Assembly (NCBI RefSeq): GCF_024213195.1
Contig: NZ_JANAVF010000012.1
Coordinates: forward strand, 124,001-188,000
DNA length: 64,000 nt
Source of the DNA: Streptomyces sp. TBY4
GTDB taxonomy: Bacteria; Actinomycetota; Actinomycetes; Streptomycetales; Streptomycetaceae
Direction: 5' to 3'
Shown: piece by piece, positions 23,461 to 32,987 of the stretch
How positions within the stretch are numbered: the stretch's first letter is position 1
How the letters are laid out: each line of letters begins with the position of its first letter
Translations under genes and position numbers: made by a program
Notes under the pieces: generated by a model
Database searches by the model: none
What the model was told of the DNA's origin: nothing
Seen by the model: only the letters and a program-made list of their open reading frames with translations

Positions 23461-25489
23461 CCATCCGGCGGGCCGCCGCCGCGGCGAGCGCCTGCAGCAC
23501 CGACGGGTCGGCGCCGTGCGGGAGTTCGAGCATCAGCACGTGATCGCCGCACCGCAGCACCAGCCGCCGCCCCCGTGCGTACGCGGCGTCGGCCCCGGCC
23601 GCGTCGACCGGGGCGGCGCCCCGCTTGTGGGTGGCGAGCAGCCGCCGGCCGAGGGCCCCCGAAGCGGTCTGCAGCAGCAGGGCGGTGCGGCCGTCCGGGG
23701 CGACGTACGTGACGATGCCGAGTCCCGGCGGCGTGTCCGACGCCTGTAGCCGCACGTCCAGGATCCGCGCGGCCTCGGCGACCGGGAGGAACCCGGCCGG
23801 ATCGGCCCGCCGCAGGAGTGCGGAGAGGGCGGCGGGGACGGTCAGGCCGGGCAGGCCGGGGGCCTCCCAGGACTCGGAAGCCTCCGTGTCGGCGGACTCC
23901 GCAGGTTCCGCCGGTTCCGCCGCCGGGAACAGTTCGCCCTGCGGGGAGGGCGTCACCGTCACGACCTCGTAGACGTGCCCGAGCACCGGTCCCCGCAGCA
24001 CCCGTACGACGGCCCCTTCGCGCAGCGCCCCGTACAGCTCGGGCCGTACGGGCCAGGCCGTGACCGCGGTCCGGCCGCCCGGGTCGAGCGCCAGGTGGCG
24101 GAGCTCCTTCCTGCCGGTGCGCAGCCGCACCACCTCGCCCTCGGTCCAGGCCCGCCGGGACAGGTCCAGCAGGGCGGCGGCGAGGAGGAAGAGGTACCCG
24201 AGCAGCGCGGGAGCCGCGACCAGCACCGGAGGGAGCTGCGCCCACGCCACCTGCGGGGGCACCGCCCACTGCCCGGAGACCTGGAGCCCCCCGGTGAAGG
24301 CGACGAACCCGAGGAGGCCGCCGTACACGTACGCCGCGAGCGGGATCACGGGCCGCCGGCCGGTCCACAGCCAGCGGGACCCCATGAGCAGGCCGGTCAC
24401 CAGGACCACTTGGGCGACCAGCAGCGGAAGGCTCGCGACGGGGAGCCGGATCTCGGCCGGCTGAAGCGCGTGCCACCAGGCCACCAGCAGCAGCACGATC
24501 GAGGCCGAGCCGATCCGCCGCAGGGCGAGCCGCACGCTGTCCCGCGGCGGGCGCAGGGTGCGGGCCGGGGCGGGGGCGTAGCGCAGCCGGACCTCGTGCC
24601 AGCCGCCGCCGTACGTGGACCAGGCGCGGCGCTCGTCGCGCGGGCCGAGCGGGAGCACGGCGAGCGCGGAACGGGCCACACCGGTGGCGGCGGCGTAGGC
24701 GAGGTAGCGGTCCCACAGGGCCACCGCCGCCGGGGGCAGCCCGGGAAAGGACTCGTCGCGGGCCAGCCATTCCCGTACGCCGAGCCAGTGCGCGCAGGCT
24801 GCGGTCCCCTCAGGCGTCTCGCGCTCCCCGGTGAGCCGGGCGACCAGGACCGAGCCGCAGGCCCACGCGCCCAGGCCCACGGCCAGGGACATGAACCAGC
24901 CGCCGGGCCCGGTCAGGGACACGAACAGGACGGCCGCCAGGACCGCGGGAGCCACCGCCCCCAGGGTCAGCGCGGCCTTCAGGCGTGCCGGGTAGCGGTC
25001 CCGGGCCAGTCCGCGGGACCGGGCGTCGGCGGCCACGGCCCGGCGGAACTCCCGCCACCAGCCCCGGTCCTCCTCCTCGGTGCCCCGGGCCAGGGCGCCG
25101 GCGGGCAGCACCCCGCCGGAGGCCAGGGCGGTGACCCGGGCCAGCACGAGGTCCTCGTAGGGGAGCAGGGGGAGCGGCTCCCCGGAAGGGCCCTTCCGCG
25201 GCGGCCGGATGCGGACGAGGGTGTCGCGGGGATCGGGGCCGGTCTGCTCCAGGGCGAGGAACCCGCGCGCGGCCAGGTCCAGGAGCGTGGCGCGCGGGGC
25301 GCCGCGGCCGGACTCCCAGCCGCCGGTCAGGAACTCCACCAGCGCGGGCGGTTCGCCCCGCAGCTCCATGGTGGGCCCGTCGGCGGCCACGGGCACGGGC
25401 CGGTGCGCGACCACCGCCCAGCCGGCGGCGGCCAGCCAGAGCAGGAGGGTGAGGAGGAGGGCCGCCGCGACGGACCAGGTCCAGGTCAC
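23444..25489 (-). CDS. DUF2207-type membrane protein (partner of LemA)
   Basis: A 681-aa protein with an N-terminal hydrophobic segment (VAAALLLTLLLWLAAAGWAV), a soluble domain (ALVEFLTGG...RATLLDLAARGFLALEQ) typical of DUF2207 proteins, several mid-protein membrane helices and a second soluble C-terminal part. The N-terminal domain usually found in DUF2207 proteins seems shortened. It begins with a GTG directly after the LemA stop (TGAGTG), a pairing common in bacteria. The function is unknown; envelope maintenance is often assumed. Confidence 0.65.
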   Translation of the reverse strand: MTWTWSVAAALLLTLLLWLAAAGWAVVAHRPVPVAADGPTMELRGEPPALVEFLTGGWESGRGAPRATLLDLAARGFLALEQTGPDPRDTLVRIRPPRKGPSGEPLPLLPYEDLVLARVTALASGGVLPAGALARGTEEEDRGWWREFRRAVAADARSRGLARDRYPARLKAALTLGAVAPAVLAAVLFVSLTGPGGWFMSLAVGLGAWACGSVLVARLTGERETPEGTAACAHWLGVREWLARDESFPGLPPAAVALWDRYLAYAAATGVARSALAVLPLGPRDERRAWSTYGGGWHEVRLRYAPAPARTLRPPRDSVRLALRRIGSASIVLLLVAWWHALQPAEIRLPVASLPLLVAQVVLVTGLLMGSRWLWTGRRPVIPLAAYVYGGLLGFVAFTGGLQVSGQWAVPPQVAWAQLPPVLVAAPALLGYLFLLAAALLDLSRRAWTEGEVVRLRTGRKELRHLALDPGGRTAVTAWPVRPELYGALREGAVVRVLRGPVLGHVYEVVTVTPSPQGELFPAAEPAEPAESADTEASESWEAPGLPGLTVPAALSALLRRADPAGFLPVAEAARILDVRLQASDTPPGLGIVTYVAPDGRTALLLQTASGALGRRLLATHKRGAAPVDAAGADAAYARGRRLVLRCGDHVLMLELPHGADPSVLQALAAAAARRMVSPSP

Positions 25490-26053
25490 TCAGAACCGGA
25501 CCTGGACCGGGCCGGTTTCGCCTTCGCCGGCGCGGAAGAACTCCCGGGCCCGGAAGCCCAGCGGCCCGGCGGCCACCAGGGTCGGGAAGGAGGCGACGGA
25601 GGTGTTGTAGGCCAGCACGGCGTCGTTGTAGTACTGCCGGGCGTACGCGGCGCGGTCCTCGGTGGTCGCCAACTCCCGCTGCAGGGAGTCGAAGTTGCCG
25701 CTCGCGCGCAGGGCCGGATAGGCCTCGGCCAGGGCGAGCAGCCCGGTCAGTCCGGTGTGCAGGACGGCCTCGGCGCGCTCCTTGTCGGCGGGACCGCTCG
25801 CGGCGACGGCCGCCTCGCGGGCCCGGACCACGGCCTCGAAGGTGCCGCGCTCGTGGGCGGCGTAGGCCCTGACGGTCTCGACGAGGTTCGGGATCAGGTC
25901 GTAGCGGCGCTTGAGCTGGACGTCGACCTGGGCCCAGGCGTTGTCGACCTGGTTGCGGCGCCGGACGAGTCCGTTGTAGGTGGTGATCAGCCAGACCGGA
26001 ACCAGTAGGACGATCACGGCGCAGACGATGACGAACATGCCGAGCGGTGTCAT
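25490..26053 (-). CDS. LemA family protein
   Basis: A 187-aa protein with one N-terminal membrane helix (MFVIVCAVIVLLVPVWLITT) followed by the family signature TYNGLVRRRNQVDNAWAQVD and VQLKRRYDLIPNLVETV, and the late motif YYNDAVLAYN. The rest is predicted coiled-coil helical. The biochemical role is unknown. It sits immediately upstream of, and is probably cotranslated with, the DUF2207-type gene. Confidence 0.92.
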   Translation of the reverse strand: MTPLGMFVIVCAVIVLLVPVWLITTYNGLVRRRNQVDNAWAQVDVQLKRRYDLIPNLVETVRAYAAHERGTFEAVVRAREAAVAASGPADKERAEAVLHTGLTGLLALAEAYPALRASGNFDSLQRELATTEDRAAYARQYYNDAVLAYNTSVASFPTLVAAGPLGFRAREFFRAGEGETGPVQVRF

Positions 26054-26161
26054 GTGCGGCCCCCCGTAGCGGGGCCGGTCCCCTGCCGGCCCGGCCGTAG
26101 CGTAGGGCGGCGGCCGTCCTTTGTGACCCCCCGCGCAGCAGGCAATCGGCGCGAGGGCCCG

Positions 26162-27523
26162 TCAGGCGGCGGGGGCGGCCTTCTCCGGTGGCGGCAGCGG
26201 CGTCGCCTCGGAGGATTCAGCGCCCAGGAACTCCACCACCGCGAGGGCGAGGAGCAGGGCCAGGGCCAGGCCGACGACCACCCAGCCGGTGGGGTAGGAC
26301 CAGAGGACGTAGGTGGCGAGCGCCGCCGCGGTCAGGGCCCAGACGATCCAGGAGCGGTGGCGGCGGACGAACGGCCCCACCGGGCCCGTGCGCAGGCCGG
26401 CGCGGTCGGCCGTGGCCCGGGCCGCGCCGATGCCCGAGGTCCACACGCTCCTGACGAGGCCGGCGCGGCGGCCGGGGCCGGTGAGCCAGGCGGACAGGGC
26501 GAGGACCAGGCCCAGGGCGACGACCATCCTGATCACGGTGTGGAGCAGGTGGGTCAGGGTGTCGTAGACGGCTCCGGCGGCTTCCGGGGAGACCCCGGCG
26601 GGCAGCGCGTCGAGGTAGACCGCGCGGAAGACGCGGAGCCCGATGCCGAGCAGCGCGGTGGCGACGGCCACGCCCAGGGCCCCCGCGACCAGGGCCCGGC
26701 GCCGCCGCGGCGCGAGCAGGACGCCGCCGGCCACCAGGAGGGCGGCGAGGACGGGTAGCCAGTTGCCGGTCAGCTGGAGGAGCCGGACGTACGTCTTGAC
26801 CTTGCCGATCTCGTCCGAGCGGACGAGCGTGAAGTCGGTGTGGATCTCCGGGATCCGCCCGGCGGCCTGCATGCCCTCGTCCACGAGACGCTGTTTCACC
26901 AGGTCGACGACGGGAGCGAGGTCGAGGGTGACCGTGTCGTCCTCCAGGCGCACCGCACCGCCGCCGCTCCCCGTGAGCGCCTTGTCCACGGAGGCGTGGA
27001 TCTTGCGGTTGGCCTCGGTCCAGATGGTGGCGAAGGCGTCCGAGCCGGCGACCGCCTGCGCCTTGTCGTGGACGAAGCTGCGCACCGCCCCTTCGAGGGA
27101 GCCGCCCAGCTTGCCCAGCCCCTTCTCCAGGAGCGGCCGGTCCTCCGGCGCCGCGTCGGACAGCAGCGCGGGCAGGTCGATGCGGGTCATGAGGGCGTCG
27201 GTGACCCGGTTGGCCACGGCGTCCTGGACGGCCGGGTCCGAAGCGAGCGGGGCGACGGTCGCCACGTAGCGGTCGGTGTCGCCGACCTCGTCCGCCGCCC
27301 AGGAGGCGACGACGCCGAGGGGCGCGAGCACGCAGCCGAGGACGATCAGCAGGGCGGACAGGAAGGACTTCGCGCGGTGCCGGGGCGGCTGCTGCGTCTG
27401 CGCCGTCCGTTCCGCTTCGAGCGTCGCGACACGGCTGCGGAGTTCTCGGAGCTCCTGGAGGTCCTGGTTCCCCGGGAGTTCCGGCCGCTCACCGTCCCGC
27501 GCGCCCGATCCGTCGTCCGACAC
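26162..27523 (-). CDS. Integral membrane protein of unknown function
   Basis: A 453-aa protein. A short coiled coil (LQELRELRSRVATLEAE) precedes a first membrane helix (ALLIVLGCVLAPLGVVASWA). A large extracytoplasmic domain of about 200 residues follows (VATVAPLASDPAVQDAVANR at its start), then about five to six more helices. I recognise it only as a common actinobacterial membrane family. GAGGAGG precedes the GTG. The divergent space to the SulP gene (27524-27730) shows no gene. Confidence 0.75.
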   Translation of the reverse strand: MSDDGSGARDGERPELPGNQDLQELRELRSRVATLEAERTAQTQQPPRHRAKSFLSALLIVLGCVLAPLGVVASWAADEVGDTDRYVATVAPLASDPAVQDAVANRVTDALMTRIDLPALLSDAAPEDRPLLEKGLGKLGGSLEGAVRSFVHDKAQAVAGSDAFATIWTEANRKIHASVDKALTGSGGGAVRLEDDTVTLDLAPVVDLVKQRLVDEGMQAAGRIPEIHTDFTLVRSDEIGKVKTYVRLLQLTGNWLPVLAALLVAGGVLLAPRRRRALVAGALGVAVATALLGIGLRVFRAVYLDALPAGVSPEAAGAVYDTLTHLLHTVIRMVVALGLVLALSAWLTGPGRRAGLVRSVWTSGIGAARATADRAGLRTGPVGPFVRRHRSWIVWALTAAALATYVLWSYPTGWVVVGLALALLLALAVVEFLGAESSEATPLPPPEKAAPAA

Positions 27524-27730
27524 CGTGCCTCCTCGTCCGCGCCGATCAGGCGATCGCGGTGGATCCCAGTCGATGTGCGCGGACCCGTTCGCGCCAGCGG
27601 GGCTGACCCGTTCGGGGGACGTGACGCCTCCTTCCGTTTCGTACGCGGACCAGCGGTTCTCCCGACATGCGCCAGGTCCTGACAGGGCGTCTACTGGTGC
27701 GATCGGCCCGCCCGGGGCCGACAGGGGTGG

Positions 27731-29473
27731 GTGAGGTGTGCCTTGGGCGGCGTAGAACGGCGATCACTGCTGCCCCGCATGGGCAAGCCGCGTCCCGGGG
27801 ACGTGGGGGCCGGTCTGGTGACCGGTCTGTTCTCGATCCCGGAAGGGATGGCGTACGCGGCCATCGCCGGGTTCAACCCGGTCGCCGGCCTCTATGCCGG
27901 TGTGGTGCCCGCGATCGTGGGTTCCCTCACCGCCCGGACCGTCCTCATGGTCACCACGCTGACCAGCGCCATCGCCCTCACCTCGCAGAGCGTGCTCCAG
28001 CAGGCCGGACTCGACGCCCAGGACCCGGGCAACATCGCGACCCTGGCCCTGCTGGCCGGAACGGTCATGCTCCTGATGGGTGCCCTGCGGCTCGGCGTGC
28101 TGATGAGCTTCGTCTCCAACGCCGTGATGACGGGCTTCTCGGTCGGCATCGGCCTCCAGATCATCACCGGCGTGCTGGGCGACGCGACCGGCTACGACCC
28201 CCAGGGCGACAACCGCCTCTACAAGCTGGGCGACTGGCTGGCGCACCTCGCCGACTGGCAGCTCGCCGCCACGCTCGTAGCCCTCGTCACCATCTGCCTC
28301 TGGGCCCTGTCCCGGCGCGTACGGCGGCTGCAGCCGGTGGCCCTGCTGATCGCCATGGTCCTCACCTCGGTCGGGGTCGCGCTGCTGGGGACGGACGTGG
28401 AACTCGTCCGCGACATCGCCCGCATCCCCTCCTCCCTCCCCTCCTTCTCCGCCCCCGACCTGTCGGCCGTACCGCACCTGGCCCCGGGCGCCTGCGCCGT
28501 CGCGCTGGTGGCCCTGGCGCAGGCCGCGAGCATCGGCTCCTCGGTGCCCAACCCGGACGGGTCCCGCGCCTCCGTCAACGGCGACTTCGCCGCGCAGGGA
28601 CTGGCCAACGTGGCCGGCGGGCTGTTCCAGGCACTGCCCTCGGGCGGCTCGCTGTCCCGTACGGGCGTGGCCGTCGCGGCCGGCGCGCGCACCCGCTGGG
28701 CGGGGGTGCTGTCGGGCGTCCTCCTGGCCGGGGTGGTGCTGCTCTGCGCCCCGCTCGCGGAACGCATCCCCATGCCGGTCATCGGCGGCCTGATCCTGGT
28801 CGTCGGCGGGGAACTGCTATGGGGCAAGCGCCAGGACGTGATGCTCGTCCTGCGCACGTCGAAGCTGTCGGCCGCGGCGATGGTCCTGACCTTCCTCGCC
28901 ACCACCCAGATCCCCCTCCAGCAGGCGATCGTCCTCGGAGCGGTGCTCTCCCTGCTGCTGTACTGCGCCCAGGCCGCGCGCCGCGCCCGCCTGATCCTCC
29001 TCGTACCGGACGGCTCGGGCCGCTGGAACGTGGCGGAGCCGCCGGAGCGGCTCTCCCCGGGCGAGGTCACGGTCCTGTACTACGACGGCGTCAGCCTCTT
29101 CGCCGAGCTGCCCCGCATCGAGGCCTCGCTTCCCCGGTCCGACGGCGCGGCGGGCGCGGTCCTCGTCCTCGTCCTGCGCGGCGCTCCGGACGTGCCCTCG
29201 TCGACCGTCGTCAAGACGCTGCGCCGCTACGTCCGGGAGCTCGACCGCAGCGGCTGCCGCCTCATCCTGGCGGGTGTGGGGCCGGAGCTGGCCGGCGTCC
29301 TGCGGGCCACGGGCCTCGACCGGGACCTGGGACCGGGCGGCGTCGTCCCCGCCCGGGAGGAGGCCCTGTTCGTGCCGCTCGAAGAGGCACTGGCCGACGG
29401 CCGGGAGTGGGCGCGCGAGCGGAGCGCCGCCGGAGCCCCTGGCGCCCCCGGCGCCGCGCCGGAGGGCGACTGA
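27731..29473 (+). CDS. SulP family anion transporter with C-terminal STAS domain
   Basis: A 580-aa protein. The transporter part has the SulP signature IPEGMAYAAIAGFNPVAGLY near the N-terminus, 10-12 helices, and PSGGSLSRTGVAVAAGARTR. A C-terminal STAS-like domain (EVTVLYYDGVSLFAELPRIE) follows. It probably imports sulfate or bicarbonate; the substrate is not readable from sequence. The GTG start at 27731 is tentative; ATG at 27779 would remove 16 residues. Confidence 0.88.
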   Translation: MRCALGGVERRSLLPRMGKPRPGDVGAGLVTGLFSIPEGMAYAAIAGFNPVAGLYAGVVPAIVGSLTARTVLMVTTLTSAIALTSQSVLQQAGLDAQDPGNIATLALLAGTVMLLMGALRLGVLMSFVSNAVMTGFSVGIGLQIITGVLGDATGYDPQGDNRLYKLGDWLAHLADWQLAATLVALVTICLWALSRRVRRLQPVALLIAMVLTSVGVALLGTDVELVRDIARIPSSLPSFSAPDLSAVPHLAPGACAVALVALAQAASIGSSVPNPDGSRASVNGDFAAQGLANVAGGLFQALPSGGSLSRTGVAVAAGARTRWAGVLSGVLLAGVVLLCAPLAERIPMPVIGGLILVVGGELLWGKRQDVMLVLRTSKLSAAAMVLTFLATTQIPLQQAIVLGAVLSLLLYCAQAARRARLILLVPDGSGRWNVAEPPERLSPGEVTVLYYDGVSLFAELPRIEASLPRSDGAAGAVLVLVLRGAPDVPSSTVVKTLRRYVRELDRSGCRLILAGVGPELAGVLRATGLDRDLGPGGVVPAREEALFVPLEEALADGREWARERSAAGAPGAPGAAPEGD

Positions 29474-29494
29474 CCGGGGTCGCGGGCGGCGTCC

Positions 29495-30388
29495 TCAGCT
29501 CTGCCGCGTGCTCGTCCCCGTCCCCGTCCCCGCCGCGGGACGGGAGGACTCCCCGCCCCTGGGCGTTCTCACGTACCTGTTCAGGGGCGGCTCCTCCGCC
29601 AGGACCGCGCCGATCGTCACCGCGAAGGTGACCGAGGCGCACACGACGATCAGCCACGACAGCATGACGAGCACGAGGCCGAGGGACCCGTACTCGCCCA
29701 CGGCCCGGTCGAGCGCCGGCGGCATGTAGACGCGGGCCGTCAGCCCGAGCACGCTGGTGGCGGCCCCCGCCAGCAGGGCGCCGGGCATCAGGGCCGACCA
29801 GGTGACGCGCTTGGCGAGCAGGAGGTGCTGCGTCCACAGCCAGACGCCCGTGCTCACCAGGAAGAAGAGCGGCGTACCGACGAGGAGGCCGGCGCCGAAG
29901 CCCTCGCGGATCGGGCCCTGCAGCACGAGCACCAGCACCATCACCAGGAGCCAGACCACCCAGCGCCAGGCCGCGATCCGGGTCCCGGCCTTGGGCAGCA
30001 GCCAGGCACGCTCGCAGACCCGGGCCATCGCCCGGCTGAAGCTGGTGGCCGACACCAGCGTGACCAGCACCCCGACGATGCCGGTCGTCTCCCGCAGGCC
30101 GTCGCCGGCCGCGCCGCCGTACAGGACCTGTTGCAGCTCCTGGTCGGGCGCTCCGCTGAGCCCGAACACGGCGCGCAGGGAATCGCGGAGCTGGTCGCGC
30201 ACGCTCAGCGGGGCGAAGGCCGAGAAGGCGAAGAGGAGGGGCACTGCCGCCAGGAAGGCCTGCGCCGCGAGGCGGGTCCCGGAATCCAGGAGGTTGGCGG
30301 ACAGCATCCGGTTCGTGAGCTCGGAGAGGAAGGGGAAGCGCAGCTCCGCACCGGAACGCAGGCCCTCCACCCGGGTCTTCCACCGCAT
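29495..30388 (-). CDS. YihY/BrkB family membrane protein
   Basis: A 297-aa protein with six or so hydrophobic segments and family features (FAFSAFAPLSVRDQLRD, SATSFSRAMARVCERAW, GASVLG-like LAGAATSVLGLTARVYMP). Early annotations called it ribonuclease BN, which is now considered wrong; its role is unknown. GGAG precedes the ATG. It converges with the SulP gene. Confidence 0.82.
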   Translation of the reverse strand: MRWKTRVEGLRSGAELRFPFLSELTNRMLSANLLDSGTRLAAQAFLAAVPLLFAFSAFAPLSVRDQLRDSLRAVFGLSGAPDQELQQVLYGGAAGDGLRETTGIVGVLVTLVSATSFSRAMARVCERAWLLPKAGTRIAAWRWVVWLLVMVLVLVLQGPIREGFGAGLLVGTPLFFLVSTGVWLWTQHLLLAKRVTWSALMPGALLAGAATSVLGLTARVYMPPALDRAVGEYGSLGLVLVMLSWLIVVCASVTFAVTIGAVLAEEPPLNRYVRTPRGGESSRPAAGTGTGTSTRQS

Positions 30389-30509
30389 TCCGTCTCCTGC
30401 CCAGGCCGTTTCACGCAGTATGGGCGGTTCGTCGCTCCGCCGCGATCCGGCACCCGGGCGCGGTTGCAGAATTGGGGTGCGCGACAGGAACGGCACGAGG
30501 GAGAGCGAT

Positions 30510-31031
30510 ATGAACGGTCGGACGACGCACGACGGGGCCCGGATCGAGGAAGCCGCCGAAGGCGGGCACAAGGTGGTCCTGCGCGAGGCGGGCGAGGCGG
30601 ATCTGGACACCGCCGCCGAGCTCTTCCGCGGCTACCTGGAGTTCTACGAGGTGGAGGTCGAGGACCCGGAGCGCCCGCGCGCCTTCCTGGCGGAGCGGCT
30701 GGCGGGCGGGGACTCCTTCGTCCTGCTCGCAGAGGTCCCCGGCGCGGGCACGGTCGGATTCACGCAGGTCTACCCGATGTTCTCCTCGCTGGCCATGAAG
30801 CCCGTGTGGCTGCTGGGCGACCTGTACGTGGCCCCCGCCGGCCGTCGTACGGGCGCCGGCCGCGCGCTGCTGCGCGAGGTGCTGCGGCGGGCGCGGGAGG
30901 CCGGGGTCTCGGGCGTGCAGCTGGAGACGGCGTACGACAACCTGGTCGCGCAGGGGCTCTACGAGGCGGAGGGATTCGTCCGCGAGGAGTTCCACATGTA
31001 CTTCCACGACCTCGCTTCCGAAACGGTTTGA
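30510..31031 (+). CDS. GNAT family N-acetyltransferase
   Basis: A 173-aa protein with the GNAT fold. The acetyl-CoA loop region reads LYVAPAGRRTGAGRALLREV (motif A, R/Q-x-x-G-x-G/A), and the end YDNLVAQGLYEAEGFVREEF is the usual C-terminal motif. The substrate is unknown. The ATG at 30510 follows GAGGGAGA. Confidence 0.88.
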   Translation: MNGRTTHDGARIEEAAEGGHKVVLREAGEADLDTAAELFRGYLEFYEVEVEDPERPRAFLAERLAGGDSFVLLAEVPGAGTVGFTQVYPMFSSLAMKPVWLLGDLYVAPAGRRTGAGRALLREVLRRAREAGVSGVQLETAYDNLVAQGLYEAEGFVREEFHMYFHDLASETV

Positions 31032-31038
31032 GATCGAC

Positions 31039-31066
31039 TGAAACATTCCCGGCTCCCGTCGCGTCA
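31039..31066 (+). promoter_or_regulatory. Candidate ECF sigma promoter
   Basis: TGAAAC (31039-31044), 16 bases, GCGTCA (31061-31066) resembles ECF promoters (GAAC-type -35, CGTC -10), about 30 bases before the sigma factor start. Autoregulation would be typical. Confidence 0.4.
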
Positions 31067-31096
31067 TTGGTGTGGGACGGACGCGAGGGGGAGCGG

Positions 31097-31606
31097 ATGG
31101 GGTACGGACGCAGAGATGGGTTCCGTGAGTTCGCGACGGGCAGATCGGGGCACTTGTACCGGTCGGCCTGTCTGCTGACGAGCGGTGACACCCACCTCGC
31201 GGAGGATCTCGTACAGGAGACCCTCGGGCGGATGTACCTGCTCTGGGCGCGCGTCTCCCGGATAGACAATCCGGCGGCGTACGCGCAGACCGTCCTGGTG
31301 CGCACCTTCCTTACGCACCAGCGCCGCCGGTCGGCGGGGGAACGCCCGGTCGGGGAATTCCCCGACACGGGTGCTCCGGCCGGCGGCGATCCCGTGCTCC
31401 GGCTGACGCTCCTGGAGGCGCTGGGGCGCCTCGCGCCGAAGGACCGGGCGGTCCTGGTGCTGCGGTACTGGGAGGACCGCAGCGTCGAGGAGACCGCCGA
31501 CGCGATGAACGTCAGCTCGGCGGCCGTACGGACCCGCAGTTCGCGCGCGCTGACCCGGCTGCGGGAGCAACTGGGCGGCTCGCTGGCGGAGTTCGCGGGC
31601 CGCTGA
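31097..31606 (+). CDS. SigE-family ECF RNA polymerase sigma factor
   Basis: A 169-aa sigma-70 family protein. Region 2 is at about residues 10-75 (HLAEDLVQETLGRMYLLWAR) and region 4 at about 105-160 (LPKDRAVL-like LAPKDRAVLVLRYWEDRSVE with ETADAMNVSSAAVRTRSSRA). GGGGGAGC precedes the ATG. The following gene encodes a single-pass membrane protein likely to be its partner. Confidence 0.9.
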   Translation: MGYGRRDGFREFATGRSGHLYRSACLLTSGDTHLAEDLVQETLGRMYLLWARVSRIDNPAAYAQTVLVRTFLTHQRRRSAGERPVGEFPDTGAPAGGDPVLRLTLLEALGRLAPKDRAVLVLRYWEDRSVEETADAMNVSSAAVRTRSSRALTRLREQLGGSLAEFAGR

Positions 31607-31685
31607 GCCCCTCGCCCTCGCGCGTGTCACGTCATTTCGATTCTTCTCATCCCGCGATCCCTATGGACGGAAGGTCTGATTCCGC

Positions 31686-32963
31686 ATGCCCTTTGAAGAT
31701 GAGCTCGGTGAAGCCCTCCGTCGTACGGGGGACGGCTTCACGGCCGAAGGCCGCGGCCTCGCGGACGCCGGGGAGCGGCGCGGGCGGCGGATGGTGGCCC
31801 GCCGCAGGGCCGCCCTGGCAGGCGGCTCGGCGCTCACCCTGGCCCTGATCGGTACCGCCGGGGCCTACGTGAACGGGCTGCTCGGACCCGGCGGGGGCGG
31901 GGGCGGCGGGAACGTGGCGTCCTCGCAGGAGCCGCCCGCGCTCGGGCCGTTGGTACGGGGCAGCAGCCGGAACACCAACCGGGTCGGAACCGGGGCCGTC
32001 TCCGCCGAGCAGCTGACCGGGGTGCTCAAGCAGCTCCTGCCGCAGGGCACGCTCAGCGATGTCGAGGCGCGGGGGACGGGCCACGAGATCGGCCCGGCGG
32101 TGACCGCTGTCTTCGACGACGGCGAGGGCAAGAGCCGCATCGGCTTTACCCTCAACCGGATCGACCCGAAGGGCGAGATGGCCGCCGACATGCTCAAGTG
32201 CCCCTCCAAGGCCACGACGAAGCACGACAGTTGTACCTCGGAGAAGCTCGCGGACGGTTCGCAGCTGTTCCTCTACAAGGGCTACGTGTTCCCCGACCAC
32301 CGGGCGAACGTCAAGTCCTGGCGTGCCATCGTGGTGACCCCTCAGGGGTTCATCGTGGACGCCTCGGAGGAGAACGCGGCGACCGAGAAGGACTCGCCCC
32401 CCACCCGCCCGACGCCGCCCCTCTCGCTCGCGCAGCTCCAGGCGCTCGTGACCTCCCCGCTGTGGCACCCGGCCCTGAACGACCTGCCGGCCGCCGGTCA
32501 GGAGGGTGCACGCCAGGCCCCCCGTCAGGGGGTGAAGGCGGTGACCATCCTGGAGGAGCTGCTGCGCACGGACGGGATCCCGATCGTGAGCCGGGACGAG
32601 AGCCACGCCGATCTGGGCTACCTGGTGCTCGACGACGGCAAGGGCAAGTCGCTGGTCAGCCTCGAGATCCAGGTGGACAACGCGGAGGAGCCGGGGGTCT
32701 GGGCGGACCAGTTCAAGGATGCCGAGACGCTGCCGGACGGAGCGAAGGTCCTGACCAGGAAGGGGGACGGGGACAAGGACGTGCCCGGCATGCTCCGGTG
32801 GAGCGCCGAGGTGCTTCGGCCGAACGGGACCCGGCTGATCCTGTCCGCGGTCAACGGCGAGACCGAGGGGTCGGCGGTGACCCGCAAGGAGCCGGTGCTG
32901 GGCGTGGAGCGGCTGAAGGAGCTCGCGACGAGCCCGAAGTGGGCCTCGGAGTACGGGCAATAG
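31686..32963 (+). CDS. Single-pass membrane protein, possible partner of the sigma factor
   Basis: A 425-aa protein with a charged cytoplasmic N-terminus (MPFEDELGEALRRTGDGFTA), one helix (AALAGGSALTLALIGTAGAY, about residues 43-62) and a large external domain after a Gly-rich linker. The architecture fits proteins that follow SigE-type sigma genes in Streptomyces and may act as anti-sigma factors or sensors, but no zinc-binding anti-sigma motif (HxxxCxxC) is present. The role is inferred from position. Confidence 0.75.
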   Translation: MPFEDELGEALRRTGDGFTAEGRGLADAGERRGRRMVARRRAALAGGSALTLALIGTAGAYVNGLLGPGGGGGGGNVASSQEPPALGPLVRGSSRNTNRVGTGAVSAEQLTGVLKQLLPQGTLSDVEARGTGHEIGPAVTAVFDDGEGKSRIGFTLNRIDPKGEMAADMLKCPSKATTKHDSCTSEKLADGSQLFLYKGYVFPDHRANVKSWRAIVVTPQGFIVDASEENAATEKDSPPTRPTPPLSLAQLQALVTSPLWHPALNDLPAAGQEGARQAPRQGVKAVTILEELLRTDGIPIVSRDESHADLGYLVLDDGKGKSLVSLEIQVDNAEEPGVWADQFKDAETLPDGAKVLTRKGDGDKDVPGMLRWSAEVLRPNGTRLILSAVNGETEGSAVTRKEPVLGVERLKELATSPKWASEYGQ

Positions 32964-32987
32964 CGGGAGCGGCAGGAGGGCCGGCCC

